Positions 1 to 5,147 of a stretch of 8,440 nucleotides of DNA are shown one piece after another. This DNA comes from Planctomycetota bacterium. Its GTDB lineage: Bacteria; Planctomycetota; Brocadiia; Brocadiales; Brocadiaceae. Position 1 is the first letter of the stretch, and the number at the start of each line of letters is the position of its first letter. Made by a program: the position numbers and the translations under genes. Below the pieces are notes generated by a model. It was given only the letters and a program-made list of their open reading frames with translations. It was not told the DNA's origin and did no database searches. The stretch lies in the NCBI GenBank assembly GCA_023261465.1, contig JAHFOW010000129.1, positions 1 to 8,440 on the forward strand, given 5' to 3'.

Positions 1-162
1 ACAGGATGGGCGCAGGTAAAGTATCCTTACGCATCTTCTCTGGAACAGACGGAAGAAAAGTTACAGTACGACTTATATTATATAAAAAATATGTCTGCGA
101 TTCTGGACTTTGTAATCCTTTTGAAGACGATACGGGTTGTGCTCTTTGGGGAAGGGAAATGA
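1..162 (+). CDS. Exopolysaccharide polyprenyl glycosylphosphotransferase, C-terminal end (partial)
   Basis: Reading from base 1 gives 53 codons and a TGA stop at 160-162; the 5' part lies outside the window. The fragment begins with TGWAQV, the conserved C-terminal signature of bacterial sugar transferases (WcaJ/PglC-type). These enzymes move a sugar-1-phosphate from a nucleotide sugar onto undecaprenyl phosphate at the inner face of the membrane and so start exopolysaccharide or O-antigen assembly. The remaining pattern, an EKLQYDLYYIKN stretch followed by a hydrophobic LDFVILLKTIRVVLFG end, is usual for the family's last 50 residues. The product class is well supported; the sugar specificity cannot be read from this part. 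It ends 8 bp before the convergent PH-domain gene, with no clear terminator between them. Confidence 0.85.
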   Translation, partial: TGWAQVKYPYASSLEQTEEKLQYDLYYIKNMSAILDFVILLKTIRVVLFGEGK

Positions 163-170
163 ATTTTGAA

Positions 171-686
171 TTATAATATTTTTCTCCACAAGGTGCGCCT
201 TTCATAGTCAGACGCCTTTTCCTTGTTTATGAGTTCTTTTATTTTGTGCGGGTGTTTGATCCCTTTGAGAACCCAGCTTTTTTGGTCGTCGCTTATGATA
301 AGGTTGCCAACTTTCAATCGTTTTTGTATGGCCCCCTGTTTAACCGTTATGTTGTTAATAGCCGTATAGTTTATTTCCTTCGACCTTATCGAAAAAGGCC
401 ATTTTCTTACCTGGATTTCCTGATGGGTTATCGCACACCTTGTTATGCACACGCTAAGAATACTGTGAAGAAAAAGAACACCGCTTGTCACCAGAATAAC
501 CTGTCCCGTTATAGTATCTGTACCAAATGCATTGAATGCTAAAAAGGTTGCAAAACCCAGTACCGAAAAAAGTGGCCAGTAATGCCGGAAGCTCGGCTTG
601 GAAGATTGAATAACGGTGATATTTGGATTTTTACGAGACACGCTTTCCCTCTGAAGAATTCTTGTATCTGTTAGCGAAGTTGCCAT
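171..686 (-). CDS. Small membrane protein with bacterial PH (bPH_2/DUF304-like) domain
   Basis: The protein has 171 residues when started at the ATG at 686-684. A soluble N-terminus (about 1-35) is followed by two hydrophobic segments (about 36-55 and 60-82) and then a beta-rich domain (about 83-155). That domain reads like bPH_2: an 'ITHQEIQVRKW' strand, 'EINYTAINNITVKQGAIQKRL', then 'VGNLIISDD' and a C-terminal helix 'PHKIKELI'. Proteins of this kind (YdbT/YdbS-like) are membrane-anchored and of unclear biochemical role. The frame stays open up to another ATG at 749, but a perfect promoter sits inside that extra segment and would begin transcription at the 686 ATG, so I choose 686. Neither ATG has a Shine-Dalgarno sequence, which fits a leaderless message. 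The neighbours give no functional clue. Family call good, function unknown. Confidence 0.75.
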   Translation of the reverse strand: MATSLTDTRILQRESVSRKNPNITVIQSSKPSFRHYWPLFSVLGFATFLAFNAFGTDTITGQVILVTSGVLFLHSILSVCITRCAITHQEIQVRKWPFSIRSKEINYTAINNITVKQGAIQKRLKVGNLIISDDQKSWVLKGIKHPHKIKELINKEKASDYERRTLWRKIL

Positions 687-692
687 TGAGGA

Positions 693-721
693 ATTATAGG
701 GAAGCGTATGAGAGATGTCAA
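693..721 (-). promoter_or_regulatory. Perfect sigma70-type promoter of the PH-domain gene, leaderless start
   Basis: On the - strand, TTGACA (721-716) and TATAAT (698-693) are separated by exactly 17 bp. All 12 box positions match the sigma70 consensus. Six bases (TCCTCA) follow the -10 box and then comes ATG at 686, so the expected +1, about 7 bases after TATAAT, is the A of the start codon. The transcription start itself is inferred. Confidence 0.75.
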
Positions 722-849
722 GGAAATGCTTTTCTCTCAAGAATCTCATTTGAATATGGAAGTTTTTGTGGTAATATTTTACTTTTAATAGTACTTTCGA
801 AAACCATGAAATATATCGCCCACCTTTAATCTCTCATATTAAGGAATAG

Positions 850-890
850 AGAATTCCCGTTCCTCTTATGGAAAAGGGTTTGGGTGAGGG
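850..890. repeat. Degenerate REP-like hairpin repeat
   Basis: The segment runs from AATTCCC through an imperfect hairpin (CCGTTCC, loop TCTTAT, GGAAAAGG with one mismatch and one bulge) into GGGTTTGGGTGAGGG. This matches my recollection of a widespread interspersed family built on a CCCTCTCCC/GGGAGAGGG stem followed by GGGTTAGGGTGAGGG. It lies in the gap between the divergent PH-domain and cytochrome genes. Only one copy is visible, so family membership rests on memory. The rest of 687-943 shows no gene and no convincing + strand promoter. Confidence 0.45.
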
Positions 891-943
891 ATAATTTGTT
901 ATCTTGTGTGAAACATTACTACAGACATAGACAGGAGAATGAG

Positions 944-1303
944 ATGAAAAAAGTTATTTTCTCTGCGGCGCTCTTTATTTTTTGCGCCTTACTATTGTGC
1001 GGATGCAATCCTGAAAAGACGGCGCTGTCTGACAAGGGTGGTATATGGGCCGTGTATGACCGGGAATGCAGGAAATGCCATAAGGTTAGCGGAAAGGGTT
1101 GTTTTGTCGGGAGGATAATCTACAAAATCCCTAATTTTACCAATGCAAAGTGGCAGGATAATGCCTCTGATTCAAGATTAATTATTGCCGTGGCTAATGG
1201 CAAAAGAAAGATGCCCGGCTTCAAGGGTAAAATCACCGATGATGAGATTGTTGACCTTGTAAAGACATGCGTCAGGAGTTATTACCCGCCACAAGAGAAG
1301 TAG
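944..1303 (+). CDS. Monohaem c-type cytochrome, lipoprotein
   Basis: The protein has 119 residues from the ATG at 944, chosen because AGGAGA lies about 7 bases upstream and a signal peptide begins there; an in-frame start at 884 would add 20 unlikely residues. The N-terminus (MKK, hydrophobic core, LLCGC) is a lipoprotein signal with Cys21 as the lipidated residue. The single haem site is CRKCH at residues 42-46. Met90 in KMPGF is the likely sixth haem ligand, and the 'NGKRKMPGFKGKITDDEIVDLV' pattern is typical of small class I cytochromes. It should carry electrons while tethered to a membrane facing the periplasm (or the anammoxosome lumen if this is an anammox organism). Two further Cys, 53 and 109, are unusual and could form a disulfide. 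lgt, which lipidates such proteins, is encoded two genes downstream. The redox partner is unknown. Confidence 0.9.
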   Translation: MKKVIFSAALFIFCALLLCGCNPEKTALSDKGGIWAVYDRECRKCHKVSGKGCFVGRIIYKIPNFTNAKWQDNASDSRLIIAVANGKRKMPGFKGKITDDEIVDLVKTCVRSYYPPQEK

Positions 1304-1362
1304 AGAATCCTGTTAGTTTTGAATGAGTATCGTTTAAAATGGGAAATACCAGAGGAGAAACA

Positions 1363-1725
1363 ATGTTACGGGAGATGTGCAAGGCCAAGATACACGCCGC
1401 AACGGTGACGGAAACCAACCTGAATTACAATGGGAGCATTACCATAGATAAGGCGCTTCTCGATGCGGTGGATATTTTACATTATGAACGGGTACAGGTG
1501 TTGAATATCAATAATGGCACACGGGTGGAAACCTACGTCATCGAAGGGGAGCGAGATTCGGGAGTTATCTGCCTGAATGGAGCGGCAGCCCGGTGGGCTC
1601 AAGCTGGCGACCGTGTCATTATTATTTCGTATTGCCTCGTTGAGGATAAAGATGCAAGAAATTGGAAGCCAAAGATTATTTCGGTAGACGGTAATAACAA
1701 GCTCGTCAAATATATCCCCACATGA
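1363..1725 (+). CDS. panD: Aspartate 1-decarboxylase
   Basis: PanD decarboxylates L-aspartate to beta-alanine in the cytoplasm, supplying pantothenate and CoA synthesis. The protein has 120 residues, the family's normal size. It is made as a proenzyme cleaved between Gly24 and Ser25 (NYNGSITID here), where Ser25 becomes the pyruvoyl cofactor. Residues known from E. coli PanD are all present at the expected numbers: Lys9, His11, Tyr22, Arg54, Thr57, Tyr58 and Asn72; the following NGAAA is also typical. Residue 12 is Ala where E. coli has Arg. I start at the ATG at 1363 because AGAGGAGA lies just upstream and the protein then begins MLREM-KAKIH as in homologues; the in-frame ATG at 1339 adds eight non-homologous residues. 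The stop overlaps the lgt start. Other pantothenate genes are not nearby. Confidence 0.95.
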   Translation: MLREMCKAKIHAATVTETNLNYNGSITIDKALLDAVDILHYERVQVLNINNGTRVETYVIEGERDSGVICLNGAAARWAQAGDRVIIISYCLVEDKDARNWKPKIISVDGNNKLVKYIPT

Positions 1726-2612
1726 GAAGAATCTTATTCAAAATTCCCCTGCCTTTTTTGCACACGAACATCCCTGTTTACGCCTATGGATTTATGTTAA
1801 TGGTCGCCTTTCTGACTGCCATTACCATTGCGCGCTGGCGGGCAGGGAAGGAAAACATCGACCCCAATAAAATTACCGACCTTGGCATTTATCTCGTCTG
1901 TGCCGGTATTTTTGGGGCAAGGCTTTTTTACATCATACAATTTTTTGAAAACTACAAAGACAATCTCCTCAACGTATTCAAGATTTATGAGGGGGGGTTG
2001 GTTTACTATGGAGGACTTTTTGCCGCAATCACTACCTTGCTTGTGTTTGTAAAATTGCATAAAATGTCTTTTCTCAAACTCATTGATATCCTCATGCCCT
2101 CTGCGGCGCTGGGGCTTGGCCTTGGCCGCATCGGATGTTTTTTAAATGGGTGTTGTTTTGGAAAGGTTGCGCTTCATATCCCCTGGGCAATTTCCTTTCC
2201 GAGGACGATTGATAAGGCCGGTATGATTGATGGGAGTCCTGCCTTCCTGCAGCAGTACGAACTCGGCTTGGTTCAGCTTTCTGACACCCATTCACTCCCC
2301 GTACATCCCACGCAGCTTTACTCATTTCTTTCAGATATAGCGCTTTTCTTTATCCTCAGCGTTTATTTTAAACATCGGAAGAGGGACGGGGAGATAGCAT
2401 TACTCTTTGGCATAATTTATCCTATCATACGATTCAGCATGGAAGCCCTTCGCGGAGATAACCCGCTCATCTTTCATCTCTTTACCATTGCTCAAATTAT
2501 CAGCATGGTTATGTTTGTTGTATCCGTAACGCTTTTTATCATCTCCAGGCTCAAGCCGGTGAAAGTTGTTGCTCAGGCCTCAAACCAGTATATCGTTTCA
2601 AAAAAAGTATAG
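1722..2612 (+). CDS. lgt: Phosphatidylglycerol-prolipoprotein diacylglyceryl transferase
   Basis: Lgt transfers diacylglycerol from phosphatidylglycerol to the lipobox cysteine of prolipoproteins, the first step of lipoprotein maturation in the inner membrane. The protein has 296 residues and about seven hydrophobic segments. Family landmarks are GARLFY (65-70), EGGLVYYGGL (90-99), the signature GLGRIGCFLNGCCFG (133-147, with Arg136 and Asn142), HPTQLY (195-200) and RFSMEALRGD (237-246, with Arg237, Glu241, Arg244). Tyr96 stands where E. coli has the important His103, a substitution I believe occurs in other lineages too. A polar insert (about 161-193) lengthens the loop before HPTQLY. The ATG overlaps the panD stop (ATGA) and has no Shine-Dalgarno sequence, so translation is probably coupled to panD. 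No strong hairpin terminator is seen after the stop. Confidence 0.95.
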   Translation: MRRILFKIPLPFLHTNIPVYAYGFMLMVAFLTAITIARWRAGKENIDPNKITDLGIYLVCAGIFGARLFYIIQFFENYKDNLLNVFKIYEGGLVYYGGLFAAITTLLVFVKLHKMSFLKLIDILMPSAALGLGLGRIGCFLNGCCFGKVALHIPWAISFPRTIDKAGMIDGSPAFLQQYELGLVQLSDTHSLPVHPTQLYSFLSDIALFFILSVYFKHRKRDGEIALLFGIIYPIIRFSMEALRGDNPLIFHLFTIAQIISMVMFVVSVTLFIISRLKPVKVVAQASNQYIVSKKV

Positions 2613-2679
2613 TATAAATATTATATTTAGTGTTTGAACGAAAACTAACTTTTTTGTGCCGGGTTCCTTCCTCGTACAA

Positions 2680-2739
2680 TTTTTAATTTTGCCGAAAAAA
2701 TTAAAAAAGCTTGCAATCTTCTTTAGTTTTTGCTAGATT
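2680..2739 (+). promoter_or_regulatory. Promoter with extended -10 and UP-like inverted repeat for the radical SAM gene
   Basis: The -35 box is TTGCAA (2711-2716). After a 17-bp spacer comes TAGATT (2734-2739), preceded by TG at 2731-2732, which makes an extended -10. Immediately upstream is a perfect 11-bp AT-only inverted repeat (TTTTTAATTTT at 2680-2690, AAAATTAAAAA at 2697-2707) where an UP element would contact the RNA polymerase alpha subunits. The expected start near 2746 leaves a leader of about 60 bases. The inverted repeat could also be a weak bidirectional terminator for lgt, but its stem has no GC pairs. Confidence 0.6.
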
Positions 2740-2806
2740 TAATGTCCAGTAGAAAAGGTAATTTCCTATCATATTATCATCTCATCTTTACAAAAGGGTC
2801 AGCCTA

Positions 2807-4285
2807 TTGAATATTTTGTTGATCTATCCTGAATTTCTCGATGCGCTTTGGGGTTTCAAGCATGCGCTTAAAATCTCAAGGAAAAAGGCATATATGCCAC
2901 CATTGGGTTTGCTAACAGTTGCTGCAATGTTGCCGGTAGAATGGACAAAACGCTTAGTCGACCTTAATGTGACGAAACTCACGGAAGAAGACCTGAGATG
3001 GGCTGATTATGTTTTTATCGGCGCCATAGCCGTGCAAAGAAAATCAGCACAACAAACCATTGAAAGATGCAAAGAAGTTGGTGTCAAAGTCGTTGCAGGT
3101 GGACCGCTATTCATAGACGAGTACGAACAATTTGAAGGGGTTGATCATTTTATATTGAATGAGGCCGAATTGACACTCCCATGCTTTCTGGAGGAACTTG
3201 AGCGGGGGTGTGCTAAAAGCGTATATAAGACATCAGAATTTGCCGATGTCAAAAAGACTCCTGTTCCCTTATGGGAATTAACTGATCCAGGAAATTACGC
3301 TTCAATGAGTATACAATTTTCGCGAGGCTGTCCTTATCATTGTGAGTTCTGCAACGTGACGACATTATTTGGCCACAGGCCACGCATCAAGACGGTCGCG
3401 CAGGTTATTGCCGAGTTGAATAGTTTGTATGACATTGGGTGGCGTGGTACGGTCTTTTTTGTGGACGACAATTTCATTGGAAACAAACAGTATATTAAAA
3501 CTGAGTTGTTACCGGCATTAATCGCGTGGAAACAAAATAACAGAGGGATATCGTATTTTACTGAAGCTTCCATTAATCTGGCCGATGACGAGGAATTGAT
3601 GCGATTGATGGTTCAGGCTGGATTTAATGCGGTATTTATTGGAATTGAGACACCAGATGAGAAAAGCCTGGCTGAATGTGGCAAAAAACAAAACAAGAAC
3701 AGAGACCTTCTGGAAGACGTGAAACGCATACAGCGCTCCGGGTTGCAAGTGCAAGGAGGTTTTATCGTTGGTTTTGACAATGATACGCCTTCCATTTTTA
3801 AGCGTCAAATTGATTTTATTCAGAAAAGTGGAATTGTTCTGGCGAATGTTGCCGTTCTTCAAGCCCCCACCGGGTCCAGGCTTTACGAACGCCTGAGAAA
3901 GGAAGGTCGTCTGCTTGGCCAAATGGGCTTTAATGTAGTGGACAGTATTACGAACTTTATTCCTAATATGGATCTTAATACTCTACAAGAAGGTTATAAG
4001 GAAATCATGCAATATATTTATTCGCCAAAATACTATTATAAACGCATTAAGACACTTTTTCTTGAATATAAACCTTTAAAGACTGATGTCACTAAGAATT
4101 TAAGGGATATTATAATACTGCTCCGTTCCTTTTACTATTTAGGTATCATTGGAAAGGAGAGATTCTATTTTTGGAAGCTTTTGTTATGGACAGGCATTCA
4201 CAGACCAGAATTGATATCATTGGCTATCAAACTTTCTATTCAAGGTTACCATTACCGAAAAATTGTTGAAATGAATGTCAGTTAA
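2807..4285 (+). CDS. B12-binding-domain radical SAM protein with DUF4070-like C-terminus
   Basis: The protein has 492 residues and starts at a TTG with AAAGGG about 8 bases upstream. Residues 1-150 form a cobalamin-binding-like Rossmann domain (MNILLIYPEF, YMPPLGLLTVAAMLP at 29-43, VAGGP at 96-100). No DxHxxG base-off motif is seen, which is common in this class. The radical SAM core follows, with the 4Fe-4S cluster ligands Cys175, Cys179 and Cys182 in FSRGCPYHCEFCNV, then GIETPDEKSL (279-288) and GGFIVGFDND (317-326). The C-terminal 150 residues match the DUF4070 style. Family members use SAM, often with methylcobalamin, to methylate or rearrange unreactive carbons; HpnP (hopanoid C-2 methylase) has the same architecture, but so do many uncharacterised proteins, so I do not assign that name. 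The gene stands alone behind its own promoter, and no substrate is suggested by its neighbours. Confidence 0.85.
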   Translation: MNILLIYPEFLDALWGFKHALKISRKKAYMPPLGLLTVAAMLPVEWTKRLVDLNVTKLTEEDLRWADYVFIGAIAVQRKSAQQTIERCKEVGVKVVAGGPLFIDEYEQFEGVDHFILNEAELTLPCFLEELERGCAKSVYKTSEFADVKKTPVPLWELTDPGNYASMSIQFSRGCPYHCEFCNVTTLFGHRPRIKTVAQVIAELNSLYDIGWRGTVFFVDDNFIGNKQYIKTELLPALIAWKQNNRGISYFTEASINLADDEELMRLMVQAGFNAVFIGIETPDEKSLAECGKKQNKNRDLLEDVKRIQRSGLQVQGGFIVGFDNDTPSIFKRQIDFIQKSGIVLANVAVLQAPTGSRLYERLRKEGRLLGQMGFNVVDSITNFIPNMDLNTLQEGYKEIMQYIYSPKYYYKRIKTLFLEYKPLKTDVTKNLRDIIILLRSFYYLGIIGKERFYFWKLLLWTGIHRPELISLAIKLSIQGYHYRKIVEMNVS

Positions 4286-4451
4286 TTCGTTCTATAAATA
4301 ACAGAGCGCTGCAAGTTTTGTTTCTTTAATTCCCCGGTAAATACATTCTCCTATTAATTCCTGGAATATTTTTTGGCCTTGTTTAAAAAATAGTTAAATG
4401 GGCCATGTCCTGGTTCACTCGCTTGGTAGTCCAAAAAATACCACCCCATAT

Positions 4452-4502
4452 CCTCAAAGAAAAATGGGAATCTCCAAAATTAAACATGGCGTCCCCGGAA
4501 TT
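4452..4502 (+). repeat. Dispersed ~50-bp repeat, copy 1
   Basis: This stretch aligns in the same orientation with 8259-8308. Shared blocks are GAAAAATG, AATCT, CAAAA, ATGG, GTCCC and GAATT in the same order, separated mostly by transition differences and one short gap. Copy 2 begins directly after the stop codon of a transposase relic, so the repeat is probably the 3' end of that element; here it stands alone. Nothing else is supported in 4286-4450, and the open frame at 4398-4607 across this copy resembles no gene. Confidence 0.55.
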
Positions 4503-4583
4503 AGAAGAAATCTGAAACTAAAAGTTTTGCATGTAGTATCAAATTTAATAAAAATGATGTGTCTTCCATGCTATAATATTTGC

Positions 4584-4814
4584 ATATTTAGTTGTCTGTA
4601 TGGATAGAAAGTTTTAAGAAAACCGGGAATAAAAGCCTACAGCAACTAATAATCAAAACCCTTGATTCCTCTCAGGTTGTTACGACAAATATCATTATTC
4701 TTGAACTGTTGCCGGGATGCTGTGATAAGAAAGAGTATGCCGAAATGAAGATGCGATTAGAGTCACTTGAATTATTACCCGTAAATGGAAAAGTCTGGGA
4801 TTGGGTATACTTTA
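4584..4814 (+). pseudogene. PIN-domain (VapC-like) toxin pseudogene, both ends lost
   Basis: From about 4595 the frame encodes SVWIESFKK, then VVTTNIIILELLPG, KKEYAEMKMRLESLELLPVNGKVWDW, which follows a PIN-domain RNase of the VapC type up to about residue 80. In the family the protein begins with an Asp in a (V)DTSVWI motif. Here the bases before SVWI read TTAGTTG and then TCT, as though five bases holding the Asp and Thr codons had been deleted, and an in-frame TAG precedes. The second acidic residue survives (Glu in ILELLPG). Homology stops at about 4814, exactly at a GC-rich palindromic repeat, and the C-terminal half with the remaining Asp residues is not found downstream. No VapB-like antitoxin is seen upstream. 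TGCTATAAT at 4569-4577 could be a relic extended -10 box. The product should be inactive. Confidence 0.65.
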
Positions 4815-4843
4815 CCACCCCCTGCCCCCGCCGGCGGGGGACA
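4815..4843. repeat. GC-rich palindromic REP/MITE-like element
   Basis: The segment consists of CCACCCCCTG followed by the perfect 16-bp palindrome CCCCCGCCGGCGGGGG (4825-4840) and ACA. Its GC content is strikingly higher than its surroundings, and it sits at the point where the PIN pseudogene loses homology. It resembles a common small interspersed repeat (read on the - strand, a GGCGGGGG stem followed by CAGGGGGTGG). Insertion is inferred; only one copy is in the window. Confidence 0.55.
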
Positions 4844-4937
4844 ACAATAGCGGGAAAAATCAGAAAATCTATCTACGTAGTTATGAGACATGATATATCC
4901 ACGCCATCATCTGTCAGAACTATAGGAAAGCGTAATC

Positions 4938-4965
4938 GTCTCGCTTTGTTTATGCGAGGTTTTTT
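4938..4965 (+). terminator. Probable rho-independent terminator
   Basis: CTCGC (4940-4944) pairs with GCGAG (4954-4958) around a 9-base loop, and two outer G-U pairs extend the stem. A run of six T (4960-4965) follows at once. The stem is short, so strength is uncertain. It lies downstream of the PIN pseudogene and upstream of the cyclase gene and would insulate the latter. Confidence 0.45.
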
Positions 4966-4985
4966 GCAAACTTTATGAGAAATAG

Positions 4986-5147
4986 ATAAAATGTAGAACC
5001 GTGTCGAGACCAATGCGATTGGCATTTGAAGGTGCTTTTGATATTGGGCAGTGAGGATAGCCCCTTAGATTTGTATTCGGAAAAACTGAGCAAAAAACTG
5101 TTTCTGATATATTCGGAAAATACTTTCTCTCGTTATATATCACAGCT
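4986..5147 (+). pseudogene. Apparent disrupted N-terminal extension of the diguanylate cyclase
   Basis: The cyclase frame runs on upstream of its first usable start without a break to 5061 (PLRFVFGKTEQ...DIFGKYFLSLYITALEY). Beyond two stops separated by one codon (TGA-GGA-TAG, 5052-5060) it continues as IKCRTVSRPMRLAFEGAFDIGQ, back to a TAG at 4983-4985. The composition is protein-like on both sides of the stops: mixed hydrophobic and charged residues and a helix-like segment before the PAS domain. I read this as an ancestral N-terminal domain cut off by two nonsense changes, with translation now starting at 5148 or 5166. I do not recognise the domain. The reading could also be chance openness of 87 bases plus a short upstream run, so confidence is moderate. 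Confidence 0.4.

Noticed and set aside
3518..3922. A 134-residue - strand frame inside the radical SAM gene
   Set aside because: It is a shadow of a clearly coding + frame with conserved radical SAM motifs.
2807..4285. Naming the radical SAM protein HpnP (hopanoid C-2 methylase)
   Set aside because: The architecture is shared, but no HpnP-specific residues can be confirmed by eye and the neighbours are not hopanoid genes.
4398..4607. A 69-residue open frame on the + strand
   Set aside because: It has no Shine-Dalgarno sequence, crosses the dispersed repeat, and its translation resembles no family, including VapB-type antitoxins.
5112..5139. A promoter TTCGGA-N16-TATATA before the cyclase
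   Set aside because: Both boxes are weak and lie in a stretch that reads as former coding sequence, so a chance match is likely.
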